Shown in pieces: positions 8,581 through 18,424 of a stretch of 64,000 bases of DNA. A program made the translations under genes and the position numbers. A model generated the notes under the pieces. It was given only the letters and a program-made list of their open reading frames with translations, was not told the DNA's origin and ran no database searches. The stretch's first letter is position 1. Each line of letters opens with the position of its first letter. The stretch is from Litoribrevibacter albus. Lineage in GTDB: Bacteria > Pseudomonadota > Gammaproteobacteria > Pseudomonadales > Litoribrevibacteraceae. The stretch spans positions 62,001 through 126,000 of the forward strand of contig NZ_BSNM01000014.1 in assembly GCF_030159995.1 (NCBI RefSeq), written 5' to 3'.

Positions 8581-9409
8581 ACTGAATTCTGAGTTTAGAT
8601 TCTTCGAAGTGAGTCTTTAAAATTTCGTCTGTCAAGTCATTGAGACTGATTATGCCTTGGGTAATAGGGCTTAAATCCAGGGCCAGATTGACTGAACGTG
8701 CTTGATCTTCTGTGTGACTGTCCGAGAAGGTGGCATTGGCCTGTCGTCTGCCTAAGACGGCTGTGTCATATCCTTTATTACCATCAATTTGTGAGTCGTA
8801 TAGGCCGATCAGTGCTTGCTCCAAATTGGGCATGGGTGAACAATCTAACTCGATTCTGAATTGATTGGGTAACCAGTCTAAGCTTCCCCATACTTCAACA
8901 CCGTAGACTTTAGGCTGGTAGCTAGGATTGGTTTGTATGACAGACTTTAATGCATCCAAAACTATCGTTAAGACGGTGATGTGGGTGCCATGTTTATCAA
9001 ATGGATTGTGTGTGTAGATGGTGGAGGGGCGAATCTGATCTAACTCATTTGTAAGTTGTTGAACAGCCAGGTTGCGTTGGTCTTTTAATGTTTGACTACT
9101 GCATAGCCACTGCTGACAAAATGCATATTCACCCAAAAGTGCTGCTTTCTCTTGCTCATGTTGACGTATTAAGGATAGGGCATCATTAGAGGCGTTTTGA
9201 TATCGACCGCCACGAGAAGCTCCGCTTCCATTAGTCAATGTGATACTGCTGAACCATGAATCGGTTCTTTGGAAACTGGCTTGTATGCCGGAATAGCCAA
9301 CTATTTCTGCATCGTCTTGATGAGCTATGACTGCCAGATGAGTTGTGCTCGATTTATGATGGTCTTCGAGAAGCGGTGAGCAGAACTCCCGGCAGACAAA
9401 GTTATCCAT
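8561..9409 (-). CDS. PIG-L (LmbE-like) family deacetylase
   Basis: 282 residues. The zinc-binding motif near residues 25-35 reads AVIAHQDDAEIVGY (canonical AHPDDxE, with Gln for Pro). The third ligand region is THNPFDKHGTHITV, with the conserved His and Asp. These enzymes remove N-acetyl groups from sugars or thiol conjugates (GlcNAc-PI, mycothiol/bacillithiol precursors, glycans); the substrate here is unknown. It lies 15 bases after a small gene on the same strand, so the two are probably cotranscribed. Confidence 0.85.
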   Translation of the reverse strand: MDNFVCREFCSPLLEDHHKSSTTHLAVIAHQDDAEIVGYSGIQASFQRTDSWFSSITLTNGSGASRGGRYQNASNDALSLIRQHEQEKAALLGEYAFCQQWLCSSQTLKDQRNLAVQQLTNELDQIRPSTIYTHNPFDKHGTHITVLTIVLDALKSVIQTNPSYQPKVYGVEVWGSLDWLPNQFRIELDCSPMPNLEQALIGLYDSQIDGNKGYDTAVLGRRQANATFSDSHTEDQARSVNLALDLSPITQGIISLNDLTDEILKTHFEESKLRIQSIVSSS

Positions 9410-9424
9410 AACGTATTTGGTGTC

Positions 9425-9643
9425 TTATAAGTGCAGGTTGTTTAAATCAACAGTTCTTTGTTTGTTGTAAGTTTCGACAACTGTTCCATCTTCCATAATA
9501 TGAACAAATAAATTATCAATATCTCCGCCGTCTGATGGGTATTGAATGCTTACTGACTGGCCACACAGATCAGCAAGTTTTGCCTTCAGCTCCTCCAGAT
9601 TAGTGCATTGGATTTCTAGGTCGAATGTTTTGATTAGATACAT
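9425..9643 (-). CDS. Small 72-aa protein, unknown function
   Basis: Acidic 72-residue protein beginning MYLIKTFDLEIQCTNLEELK. It alternates strands with one amphipathic helix (LEELKAKLADLCG) and has no signal peptide or membrane segment. First gene of a short leftward unit with the PIG-L deacetylase. No family recognised. Confidence 0.65.
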   Translation of the reverse strand: MYLIKTFDLEIQCTNLEELKAKLADLCGQSVSIQYPSDGGDIDNLFVHIMEDGTVVETYNKQRTVDLNNLHL

Positions 9644-9674
9644 CGCGAAATTCCCATTCGTATGCGTTTCTTAG

Positions 9675-9707
9675 ATAAATCTTATCCCAAGTGTGTATAA
9701 GATTTAT
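9675..9707. promoter_or_regulatory. Inverted repeat between divergent genes
   Basis: Arms ATAAATCTTAT (9675-9685) and ATAAGATTTAT (9697-9707), perfectly complementary with an 11-base spacer. It lies in the 148-base gap between the leftward small gene and the rightward cyclic-nucleotide-fold gene. Operator or RNA hairpin; function inferred only. Confidence 0.5.
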
Positions 9708-9791
9708 ATCTTAGGTTCCTAAAACTTAATATTAAGTTATGCTTATGGCAAGACAATTAACAAGATAACAACAAAGCGTTAGGAGTTTTCA

Positions 9792-10424
9792 ATGTTGATC
9801 GAGATTGATATGGATGATGATCAGCTAAGACGTTTGCTAATGGGTGTTTCATTTTTTAATGAAGTTAAGAAACTCGGCGAAGAGCAATATCAGATCTTAC
9901 TGTCGTTGGCTCGAATCTATAAAGCATCACCTGGTGAGGTTGTTATTTATAAAGGGGATATAGATTCTTCGATCTATTTCCTGCTAAAGGGACAACTCGA
10001 AGTGTACTCGGGTGAAGCTGTAAAACCTGAAGAAAAGGTGAACTATATTTCGCCAGGCGAAAGCTTCGGTACTTTCGCAATGATTAACAATGATGAGCGT
10101 GCAGCTACCATCGCAGCTGATGAAAACTGTCATGAAGTCATTTTGTTATCATTGAATTCAGAATTATTCGGTGACTTATTCAATCATGAATTAGTAAGTT
10201 TGGGCGTTAAGTTAGCGTTTTATCGAATGGCGTGTCACAGTGCTCGCTGGAAGCTGGAAATGTACCGAATGTCGCATCCCGACAGCCCACTGGTAACTAA
10301 GCTGAAAGATATAAAACTGTATACGGGTGTGAAAGATTGTCAGGAAGAGCTGGAAGCCCTGAGAGAACAGGCTCAGGCCTTGTCAGAACTTTTAAACGCT
10401 TGGAACCAGTATCTAAATAAATAA
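9792..10424 (+). CDS. Cyclic nucleotide-binding-fold protein
   Basis: 210 residues with a cupin-like CNB domain (about 15-125): GEVVIYKGDIDSSIYFLLKG, then YISPGESFGTFAMINNDERA. The phosphate-binding cassette keeps the Arg (DERAA), but the usual GELA is GTFA, so the Glu that contacts the ribose 2'-OH is missing and cAMP binding is doubtful. The C-terminal 80 residues are helical with no recognisable helix-turn-helix, so this is not a CRP-type regulator; it may sense through the fold or partner another protein. Preceded by TTAGGAG. Confidence 0.8.
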   Translation: MLIEIDMDDDQLRRLLMGVSFFNEVKKLGEEQYQILLSLARIYKASPGEVVIYKGDIDSSIYFLLKGQLEVYSGEAVKPEEKVNYISPGESFGTFAMINNDERAATIAADENCHEVILLSLNSELFGDLFNHELVSLGVKLAFYRMACHSARWKLEMYRMSHPDSPLVTKLKDIKLYTGVKDCQEELEALREQAQALSELLNAWNQYLNK

Positions 10425-10592
10425 TCCAACAGATTGGCCATGGTTTTACTGATTGTTTTGTGAACTATGGCTGCTTCTTATGTAAATTCCCCGTAAATGT
10501 TCCTTTAAAACATTGTTTGATAACTGAAACTTCAGTAGGGTACGGTTTAGAATACAACCTCTAATCCCTTCTATATTTTTGTAGGTGGCTCT

Positions 10593-13394
10593 GTGGCATC
10601 CCCATTTTCTTTAAAAAAGAATAAAAAAATTGTTTCTTTATTCAGTATTTTGTCTGCATTAACTCTCTTATCAGGTTGTGATAGCGGCAGTGGCGATTCG
10701 ATTGGTCCTAAGCCTGATATCACTTTGTCTGGAGAGGTGATCAAAGGTACAGTGATTGGTGCACCTGTAAATGTTTATCGTGCCTCTCAATCATCCGGTA
10801 CCATTCCATCTACTCCTAATGTCGAAGGTATCGAAGATAATCTTTACACCGATTTGTCTGGCAAGTTTTCTGTAATTCTTGATGGTGATGACTTCCGGAA
10901 CCGAACTATTGTGGTTCAAGTGGGTGTTGCTAAGTGCTCCTCTTCAAGTTCTGAATATGATGAGGATAATAACGGCTGTAGAGATACAGATGGCACCTAT
11001 GTGTCCATTGATGACTTCTATTATGTGGGACAATATCGCTGTGATGACCCAATCTCTGGTTGTATACACCCTGAAACCGGTGATGTCGTAGACTTTGGTG
11101 AATTACTTCCTATTGATTTTGAATTGCGCTCGGTTGTTCCTCTTCTTTCAAATTCAAGTAGTGTTCGTTCTCAAACTGCGAACGTTTCAGCACTAACGAC
11201 GCTGGCAGCTTCGGAAATCCTAAATGTTGGTGGTGGGTACAGTGAAAATGTGGCGTTAGCTATCTATGACAAGATTGCTAAGGTTTTTCAGCTGGATGGT
11301 ATTGATTTTCTCACGCATGACCTAGTTGATGTATCTAACCTAAGTTCTAATGTAACAAATGATAGTACGTGGCTTTTGTCCTCTGTGAATGCGGCTATTG
11401 TTACTACTGCTTCGCGCCCTGAAACTGGTGTTGCTACCACTTTGGGTCGTGGTTTTGCTTCGTTGACTTCTGTCTATTTATCGAATGGCGGGCAAATGGT
11501 GTATCGTTATTCTGGTGCAGATGATCAAGATCTACAGTCCATTTTCTCTTTAGCTCAGAGCATAACTTCAGATTCTCAGGTTTCTGGCTTTGTATCGGAC
11601 TCAGCAAAAAATACGCTTACTGAAATACAAACAGATATTAATAATCAGCCTGCTAACACTTTAACAGAAGAAACAGTATCTCAAGATATTTTAGATCTGA
11701 TTGCTTCTGATGTTGCTGATGCAAAATCTTATCTGTTTGATTTTATGGATTGGTATTCAGATGAGGTCGCTCCTAGTACGCCTGCGTATAGTAAATTTGA
11801 GTTTATGATGGAAAGTGTGAAGGCAGGAGCAAGTGAGTCGTTGGGCTATATGGAAACATTAGGTAATGATTTTACTTTGGTTTTGAGTGCAGCATTAGCC
11901 CAAATTCAAAACACTTCATGGGATGGAAGTGATTTGACCTTAACCTCCCAAGACTCTGACGGAAACGATGTCGAGGCTGTGCTTTCTAAATCAGGCAGTA
12001 GATATACTGTTGAAGGTCAGTTCCTGAATACTACGTTTGATTTTACTTTTACCTACCGTGAAACTACCAACGAAGATGGTGTGATGCCTGATAACCCGCC
12101 TGAGGGTGAAGAAGATGATCGTGTATATCGTTTTGATATAGAAGATGATGGCGCCGGTGTCCAATTTGCAGCGTTCAACAAAGGTTTAACTCTTAATTTT
12201 GAAGAAGATGTTGCTGTAAGTATTCAGGTTGACTCTGTATTTACAGGTCTTGAGTCGTCGGTAGTTAGATCTTCTTTTGCCTGGGGTGATATTAAACTGG
12301 CTCAAATCGAAAATGCACCAAGATACAGTACCGATCTTGGTCGAATCTCGATTGAGGGGCAGTTAGTGTTTTCTATGGAACATGTAGCTGACACCATAAC
12401 CAGATTTAATGATACTTATACTGATACAGAAGAATTTACTGTTCCAAGAGTTGATGATCGTGCCTTTGTGTTCTTGCAGTTTGGTATTTATAGCTTAACC
12501 AATCCATCTCCATCTAAGTTTCGTTTAACTGTGTCAGGTCAAGGCAATAATGTCGGTGATACCTGGCCTGTGAGTTTCTTGTATGCGGTATTGAACCAGG
12601 AAAATGTTCAAGGTGAGTTGTATGGGGCAGAGGGTTTTGGCTCGTTTGATCCAAACTACCTTGAAAATGTATGGGGTGAAAATGATTGTGATTTTCTTCC
12701 GGTAACTTACTCAATCTTATTTAATCAGAACACTTCTGATGATTATGACTTTAATGACATTGAAGTGACTTTACCAAGTTCAGGTGGCGCGAGAGACTTG
12801 GTCTATAGCATGACTCTGACTAAGCAGAGATCAGAACTGTCATCTACCACCAAGAATGAGAAAGATGACGCGAGACTATGTAGCGTGACTTATACAAACG
12901 GAAGTGTTACTGCGGATGTTGATTTCTATAAAACGAGTTCTAGTAGTGAAACTGGAAGCTATATGGGGCGTTCTTTCAACTACATAGGTTTCGGTGAGCT
13001 TTCAAATAACCATAGTTTATTGTTTGCCGAAAGTGCTGGTACGGAAGACAATCTTAGCTCCAGATCTTCATTGATGAGTTATGATGACTGTGAAAATCTA
13101 GGCTCATACGGTGGTGGCGCAGGCCGACTATACAGTTGTAATACTCCGGCTGCAGGAAGTGATGATGAGTTCTGTTTTAATAGTGGACTTTATGCTGATT
13201 TGAATGCAACTCCGATTATTGGTTCTAAGATTGAGCGTCAACTGAATGGTGAAACAGGTAATTATGAGTTAGTTGTTACCGATGAAAACTACCGCTCTTG
13301 TTCAGATGGCGAGGATTGGGAAGTTCGTTACACGGATGGAACTATCCAGGTTTTACCGGTAGATTTAAGTCTTTTCGGAACGCCTGCAAACTAA
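10593..13394 (+). CDS. Large surface-type lipoprotein, unknown function
   Basis: 933 residues from a GTG with AGGTGG upstream. Type II signal peptide with lipobox LLSGC at about residue 29, followed by a Gly/Ser/Asp linker typical of surface-displayed lipoproteins. The mature part is acidic, Ser/Thr/Asp-rich and mostly strand-forming, with several Cys pairs (ECD-like acidic loops such as DDEFCFN and SSSSEYDEDNNGC). The early KGTVIGAPVNVYRAS segment resembles the carboxypeptidase-like beta-sandwich near the N-terminus of many marine lipoproteins. No catalytic motif seen. Transcribed alone and ended by a strong terminator. Confidence 0.8.
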   Translation: MASPFSLKKNKKIVSLFSILSALTLLSGCDSGSGDSIGPKPDITLSGEVIKGTVIGAPVNVYRASQSSGTIPSTPNVEGIEDNLYTDLSGKFSVILDGDDFRNRTIVVQVGVAKCSSSSSEYDEDNNGCRDTDGTYVSIDDFYYVGQYRCDDPISGCIHPETGDVVDFGELLPIDFELRSVVPLLSNSSSVRSQTANVSALTTLAASEILNVGGGYSENVALAIYDKIAKVFQLDGIDFLTHDLVDVSNLSSNVTNDSTWLLSSVNAAIVTTASRPETGVATTLGRGFASLTSVYLSNGGQMVYRYSGADDQDLQSIFSLAQSITSDSQVSGFVSDSAKNTLTEIQTDINNQPANTLTEETVSQDILDLIASDVADAKSYLFDFMDWYSDEVAPSTPAYSKFEFMMESVKAGASESLGYMETLGNDFTLVLSAALAQIQNTSWDGSDLTLTSQDSDGNDVEAVLSKSGSRYTVEGQFLNTTFDFTFTYRETTNEDGVMPDNPPEGEEDDRVYRFDIEDDGAGVQFAAFNKGLTLNFEEDVAVSIQVDSVFTGLESSVVRSSFAWGDIKLAQIENAPRYSTDLGRISIEGQLVFSMEHVADTITRFNDTYTDTEEFTVPRVDDRAFVFLQFGIYSLTNPSPSKFRLTVSGQGNNVGDTWPVSFLYAVLNQENVQGELYGAEGFGSFDPNYLENVWGENDCDFLPVTYSILFNQNTSDDYDFNDIEVTLPSSGGARDLVYSMTLTKQRSELSSTTKNEKDDARLCSVTYTNGSVTADVDFYKTSSSSETGSYMGRSFNYIGFGELSNNHSLLFAESAGTEDNLSSRSSLMSYDDCENLGSYGGGAGRLYSCNTPAAGSDDEFCFNSGLYADLNATPIIGSKIERQLNGETGNYELVVTDENYRSCSDGEDWEVRYTDGTIQVLPVDLSLFGTPAN

Positions 13395-13421
13395 TTCCTT
13401 TATGCCTTAATTTAGACACGA

Positions 13422-13455
13422 AAGCAGACTTGGCTTATGCTAAGTCTGCTTTTTT
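13422..13455 (+). terminator. Intrinsic terminator
   Basis: Perfect 10-bp stem AAGCAGACTT/AAGTCTGCTT with a 10-base loop and a following T run. An in-frame ATG at 13437 lies inside this stem and so is not the start of the next gene. Confidence 0.92.
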
Positions 13456-13484
13456 GTTTTATTTACACTCTCAAAGTAGCCCTC

Positions 13485-15209
13485 ATGTACAACGAATATT
13501 TTGGTTTAACTGATCGTCCTTTTTCTATTGCACCTGACCCGCGATATCTTTATATGAGTGAACAGCATAAAGAAGCGCTGGCTCATCTGATGTATGGGGT
13601 GAATCAAGAGGGTGGATTCATACTGTTAACGGGTGAAGTAGGGACAGGAAAAACGACAGTATGTCGTTGTTTCTTGAAGCAGCTCGATGATTCCATTGAT
13701 GTTGCATACATTGTGAATCCGAAGCAAACCTCATTAGAGCTTCTTGAAACCATGTGCGATGATTTAGGCATCCCAAGGGTGCAGGATGATCGATCGATTA
13801 AGTCGCTTACGGATGTTATTACTCATCGATTATTAACCAATCATGCGAAAGGCAAGAGTACGGTTCTCCTGATTGATGAGGCTCAGAATCTTTCAGTCGA
13901 AGTGCTAGAGCAACTAAGGTTGCTGACTAATTTAGAAACTGATCAGAAAAAGTTATTGCAGATAATTCTGCTGGGCCAGCCTGAGTTATTGGATATTTTG
14001 GCTAAACCTGAGCTACGACAGTTGTCTCAAAGAGTGACTGCTCGTTTTCACATGGGGCAGTTAGATCGTAAGGACATCATTCCTTATGTGCAGCATCGCT
14101 TGGCTGTTGCCGGGTGTCGGATGGCGTTGTTTCCCCTGAGCACATCAAAAATTATTGAGAAAGCCAGTGGCGGGGTTCCTAGATTAATTAACCTGATTTG
14201 TGATCGTGCGTTGCTTGGGGTGTACAGTAGTAATGGCTCAACGGTTACAACTCAGACATTGAAACAAGCAGCCAAAGAGGTCCTTGGCGAACAGCGTGAG
14301 TCAGCAAAAAGTAATGCTGCTTATTCAGGCTGGATCTGGGGAGTAGGTTCTTTTGTTTTGGTGATTCAATTCTGTTTGGTGTTAACCTGGCTTTTTTATC
14401 CCTCTGTTTTCTCAGATGAAGGTTCCGTTAAGACTGTTGTTGTTCCTTCTGTAGTCGAACCTGTTATAAAGGCTGAAACTGTAGTGCCAGCAATGCCTGA
14501 CTTGGATGAGTTGTTTAACGCCTCTGCATATACGGCGTTAGCTAAATCCTGGGGTATTAATGGTATTTCAGGTAGCAAGCAACAGTTATGTGATGATCTG
14601 TCGAAGACTCTTTTGACATGTAAATCCAGAAATATTACGTGGGATAGGCTAGTCCGAATTAATCGTCCTTCAGTTGCGACGTTGTACTATCAAGGCCGGA
14701 CAAGATTGTTGTTTATAGAGCGCTTGGTTCACGAGGATAATGCCATTCGCTTAGTCGTTTTAAATGAGGATGGTCAATCACTCTCCATCGAACAATCAGT
14801 ATTTGAACAGCTATGGACTGGTCAGTTGGACTTCTTATGGCTTGCTCCTTCTCAGAATATGCCTTTGCTCAAGCCAGGGGATGCTCATGACTATATCCAT
14901 CAAGTAAGAGAATTACTGACCGGTAGTAATGGGCGGATGTTATATGATGAAGCGTTGTCTGGTCTGGTACGACAATTTCAGACTGATATGGGTGTTACGA
15001 GCGATGGTGTGATAGGGCCAGAAACTATCATGTTGTTGAACGAAGTCAGCGGACAGGCTCCGGTGTTGCAGTCGCCAAAACCAAGTTCGCTGGTTCATGC
15101 TCAGCCTGCTTCTTCCGTTGAATCAGAACCAGCCGATAAACCATATGAAAACATTGAGTCATCCGACATCTTGGATTCAGAGTTAAAAGTTATAGGAGCC
15201 CAAGGTTAA
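13485..15209 (+). CDS. gspA: GspA/ExeA-type AAA ATPase with peptidoglycan-binding domain
   Basis: 574 residues beginning MYNEYFGLTDRPFSIAPDPR, the standard ExeA start. AAA+ ATPase domain (about 30-270) with Walker A GEVGTGKTT and Walker B LLIDEAQNL; one membrane helix (about 285-310, GSFVLVIQFCLVLTWLF); a periplasmic part; and a C-terminal PG_binding_1 domain (about 465-530, FQTDMGVTSDGVIGPET). In Aeromonas ExeA/ExeB open the peptidoglycan for assembly of the type II secretin; the same role is likely here. The next gene, gspB, starts on the last base of this stop codon. Confidence 0.92.
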   Translation: MYNEYFGLTDRPFSIAPDPRYLYMSEQHKEALAHLMYGVNQEGGFILLTGEVGTGKTTVCRCFLKQLDDSIDVAYIVNPKQTSLELLETMCDDLGIPRVQDDRSIKSLTDVITHRLLTNHAKGKSTVLLIDEAQNLSVEVLEQLRLLTNLETDQKKLLQIILLGQPELLDILAKPELRQLSQRVTARFHMGQLDRKDIIPYVQHRLAVAGCRMALFPLSTSKIIEKASGGVPRLINLICDRALLGVYSSNGSTVTTQTLKQAAKEVLGEQRESAKSNAAYSGWIWGVGSFVLVIQFCLVLTWLFYPSVFSDEGSVKTVVVPSVVEPVIKAETVVPAMPDLDELFNASAYTALAKSWGINGISGSKQQLCDDLSKTLLTCKSRNITWDRLVRINRPSVATLYYQGRTRLLFIERLVHEDNAIRLVVLNEDGQSLSIEQSVFEQLWTGQLDFLWLAPSQNMPLLKPGDAHDYIHQVRELLTGSNGRMLYDEALSGLVRQFQTDMGVTSDGVIGPETIMLLNEVSGQAPVLQSPKPSSLVHAQPASSVESEPADKPYENIESSDILDSELKVIGAQG

Positions 15210-16228
15210 TGTCTTACATTCTTGATGCATTACGAAAATCTGAGCAAGAGCGAAGAAATCAGGAAGCAGTCACTTCATTTTCTGTAGGTACTATGGATCC
15301 TCAGTCTGGCTCTGAAACTCAAGGCAATCCTTGGGTTTGGATTGCAGTCGCCATTGTATTGTCGATCAATGTATTAGCTTTTTTGTTCATTTTTAAAGAT
15401 GAAATAGTCAGTGCTGATAAGCAAGAGCAAATTCCTACTCTTCTGGGTAATAATCCTTCGAAAGATCTCTCTGCTGAGGTGAAGCCGCGATTAGACGAAG
15501 CGGTAGTTGAGGAACGTTTCGTGGAGGAGCGTCCGTTGCCTAGAGCAATACCTTCACAGGATGGAGTTCAGCTTCCTGAGAAATACTTAGCCCCTAACCA
15601 GACAAGTGCAGAGCGTTCTTTTGAATCTCAGACTCCTGAATACCAGGTTGGCTTCGAATACTCAGACGCAGATGTAATTCGCCCGAAGCCAAAAGACAGG
15701 TTAAGTGGTAGTGACAGCTTAGGCTCAGAAGATATCTCTCCGATTGGCTCCCAGGATAAAGAGATGTCACTGGCGGAACGCTATAAAGATGTACAAATGG
15801 AACAGCGGGCACCAAAGTATGAAGTGATCAATGCGTCTGAATCTGCTTCGGCACCTAATACTGTAAATCTTCGTGAGCAATTGTTAGACGGGCTTCAGGA
15901 GCCTCAAGTCATTAAACCTTCTGCTGGTCATTCTAAATCGGTGAACTCAAACCATTACAGTCAGGCTGAGGCTGAGAAACTCCCGCGAATTATGGATCTT
16001 AGCCGTGACCAACAAGCAATGATTCCTCCTATTAGATTTTCAGGCCATTTGTATTCATCCCGTCCTGAATCCAGATCTATTCGTCTGGAAGGGGTTAAGT
16101 ACAAAGAAGGTGATCGGATCAGTAGAGCTGTGAGTGTTCATACGATTACAGAAGATGGTGTGGTGTTGGATTTAGAGGGTAATCTGTTTTATATCTCTTC
16201 ATTCGAAGACTGGAATGGGATAAGATAG
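15209..16228 (+). CDS. gspB: GspB/ExeB-like secretin assembly protein
   Basis: 339 residues opening with the family signature MSYILDALRKSEQERR, then one membrane helix (about 47-68), a long acidic Pro/Ser-rich periplasmic linker, and a C-terminal T2SSB domain (about 260-339) with PPIRFSGHLYSS...RSIRLEGVKYKEGD...ISSFEDWNGIR. Partner of GspA in placing the type II secretion secretin through the cell wall. Translationally coupled to gspA through a TAATG overlap. The other secretion genes are not in this window. Confidence 0.92.
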   Translation: MSYILDALRKSEQERRNQEAVTSFSVGTMDPQSGSETQGNPWVWIAVAIVLSINVLAFLFIFKDEIVSADKQEQIPTLLGNNPSKDLSAEVKPRLDEAVVEERFVEERPLPRAIPSQDGVQLPEKYLAPNQTSAERSFESQTPEYQVGFEYSDADVIRPKPKDRLSGSDSLGSEDISPIGSQDKEMSLAERYKDVQMEQRAPKYEVINASESASAPNTVNLREQLLDGLQEPQVIKPSAGHSKSVNSNHYSQAEAEKLPRIMDLSRDQQAMIPPIRFSGHLYSSRPESRSIRLEGVKYKEGDRISRAVSVHTITEDGVVLDLEGNLFYISSFEDWNGIR

Positions 16229-16267
16229 TGTTTAAATATACAGTATTCTATTTTTAGTTCCCTTCTA

Positions 16268-18406
16268 ATGTTAAATGATGCGCTAAAAGGTGCGATTCAG
16301 GGCGCTTATCGTCAATTCCTGAACAAAAAAGAACTTAAGCCTCGTCATGGTCAGAAACAGATGATTGCTGTACTGGCCAGAACCCTAGGTAATATTCAGA
16401 TAGGTGAAAAAGATTTAAGGGTTGGCACTAATCCCTATGTTGCCGTGGTAGAAGCGGGAACAGGTACAGGGAAGACCGTTGCCTATCTTTTATCCGTAAT
16501 ACCGATTGCCAAGTCTTATGATAAGCGTATCGTTATCTCGACGGCTACAGTCGCGCTCCAAGAGCAGATTGTGTTAAAAGACCTACCTGATGTTCAAAAG
16601 AACTCTGGACTGGACTTTAGCTTTGCATTGGCGAAAGGGCGTCGCCGTTATATGTGTCCTGCCAATTTACAATTGGCCCTTTCTCCCAGTCAGAATCAGC
16701 AAAACACCTTTCTTTTTGAAGATGAGCTGGATCAGCAAACAGATCAGGCCTTGATTCCGCTGCTGGATGAGCTTGCTCAAGCCTTTGAATCTAAAGAATG
16801 GTCTGGAGATTTGGATGATTGGCCGGATGACTTGTCAGATGAGGTAAGAGTCAAAGTAACTACAGATCAGCATCATTGTTCAGGGCGAAAGTGCCCGATG
16901 TACAGTCAGTGCCCATTTTTTGAGGCACGACAATCCCTTGAAAAGTGTGATGTGATTGTTGCAAACCATGACCTGGTGCTTTCAGATCTAAGTCTTGGAG
17001 GGGGTTATGTGCTTCCTGCGCCTGAAAGTACCTTGTATGTGTTTGATGAAGGACATCATCTGCCTGATAAGGCCATTAATCACTTTTCGTCTCAAGTTGG
17101 TCTGAATGAGAGTCGTTTGTGGCACAAACAACTTGACCGGGTGCTGGGGCGGGTTCCTCAGACACTTGCGAGTACATCCATTGCTGAGCTATGCCGGATT
17201 ATTCCAATCATTCATTCTGAGTTGTCGGAATATCTACAACAACATTTTAATCTTCTTGACCATTCTGAGGGCTTACCTCGAGAGAACCTTACAGACAGTG
17301 AGCACGATAAAGCCGTTGCGCGGATTCGATTTGAACTTGGGGAGGTTCATCAAACCCTAAGAGAGCACGCAGAACAGGTTAAATTGTTATACAGTCGATT
17401 ACTGACTCAATTTAATAAACTTTATGATCTGGTTGATGATGAGCTGGAAGATAAAGACCATACAGAAAAGGCAGAGCTGGAACAGCTCCAAGCTTGGCTG
17501 TCTATGGTCACGACGGAGGTTGAGCGCAGGCAGCTACTCTGGGTGCGATATTGTGCTTCTCCTGCTGAGAATTACCTACCTGTAGCAAGATGGATCGATG
17601 TTACAGATTACAATCATCAGATTGATTATCAAATCAATACCAGTCCTATTCAGGCAAGTGAAGATTTAAAAGTTTTCTTGTGGCAGCGTTGTTTTGGCGC
17701 AGTAGTGACATCTGCAACTTTAACTGCTTTAGGGTCCTTTGACCGCTTTAAAGCCAATGCAGGATTGTTTGATAATGCTGTGACGGAGCAGGTGATGAGT
17801 CCGTTTAATTGGCAAAGTGCACAGTTGGTCGTGCCTAATTTGAGATCTTTGCCAAGCCAAGAACAACAACACTCCGATGATATAGCTCTTCGCCTTCCGG
17901 ATCTTACTAAGAATGATAAAGGAAGCTTGATTCTCTTTTCTTCACGTCGTCAGCTTCAGAATGTGATGAGTATTGTTCCGTCAACCTATCGTGAAAAGTG
18001 CCTGATTCAAGGCGAGATGAGTAAGCAAGAACTCATAAAGCGGCACAAGCAGCGCGTCGATCTGGGGTTGCCAAGTGTCTTGGTAGGATTGGCGAGTTTG
18101 GCTGAAGGTGTAGATTTACCTGGGGATTATTGTACGCATGTAGTTATTGCCCGAATTCCCTTTGCTGTGCCAGACGACCCAGTTGGGAAAACCCTGGCTG
18201 AATGGTTGGAGTCTAAGAAAATTAACCCGTTCTTTCATATTTCTGTCGCAGACGCTTCGGTTAAGCTGGTTCAGGCATGTGGGCGGCTTCTTCGAACTGA
18301 ACAAGACTCAGGGCGAATAACCCTTATGGATCGACGAATCGTCACTCAGCGATATGGTCAGGCATTGATTAACAGTCTTCCTCCTTATACATTGGTGGTT
18401 GAGTAA
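16268..18406 (+). CDS. dinG: ATP-dependent DNA helicase DinG
   Basis: 712 residues, full length for the iron-sulfur 5'-3' helicase DinG of the XPD-like superfamily 2. Walker A EAGTGTGKT (about residue 60); four cluster cysteines (YMCPAN and the C...CPMYSQCPFF set, about 130-225); DEGH box VFDEGHHLP; motif VI QACGRLLRTEQDSGR near residue 670. It resolves R-loops and secondary structures during repair and replication. I see no convincing LexA site immediately upstream, unlike E. coli dinG. Confidence 0.93.
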   Translation: MLNDALKGAIQGAYRQFLNKKELKPRHGQKQMIAVLARTLGNIQIGEKDLRVGTNPYVAVVEAGTGTGKTVAYLLSVIPIAKSYDKRIVISTATVALQEQIVLKDLPDVQKNSGLDFSFALAKGRRRYMCPANLQLALSPSQNQQNTFLFEDELDQQTDQALIPLLDELAQAFESKEWSGDLDDWPDDLSDEVRVKVTTDQHHCSGRKCPMYSQCPFFEARQSLEKCDVIVANHDLVLSDLSLGGGYVLPAPESTLYVFDEGHHLPDKAINHFSSQVGLNESRLWHKQLDRVLGRVPQTLASTSIAELCRIIPIIHSELSEYLQQHFNLLDHSEGLPRENLTDSEHDKAVARIRFELGEVHQTLREHAEQVKLLYSRLLTQFNKLYDLVDDELEDKDHTEKAELEQLQAWLSMVTTEVERRQLLWVRYCASPAENYLPVARWIDVTDYNHQIDYQINTSPIQASEDLKVFLWQRCFGAVVTSATLTALGSFDRFKANAGLFDNAVTEQVMSPFNWQSAQLVVPNLRSLPSQEQQHSDDIALRLPDLTKNDKGSLILFSSRRQLQNVMSIVPSTYREKCLIQGEMSKQELIKRHKQRVDLGLPSVLVGLASLAEGVDLPGDYCTHVVIARIPFAVPDDPVGKTLAEWLESKKINPFFHISVADASVKLVQACGRLLRTEQDSGRITLMDRRIVTQRYGQALINSLPPYTLVVE

Positions 18407-18424
18407 CTTCTCCAGGTATTCTTT

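Noticed and set aside
13437-13484. Upstream ATG extension of gspA
   Set aside because: It lies in the hairpin of the preceding terminator, and the conserved ExeA start is at 13485.
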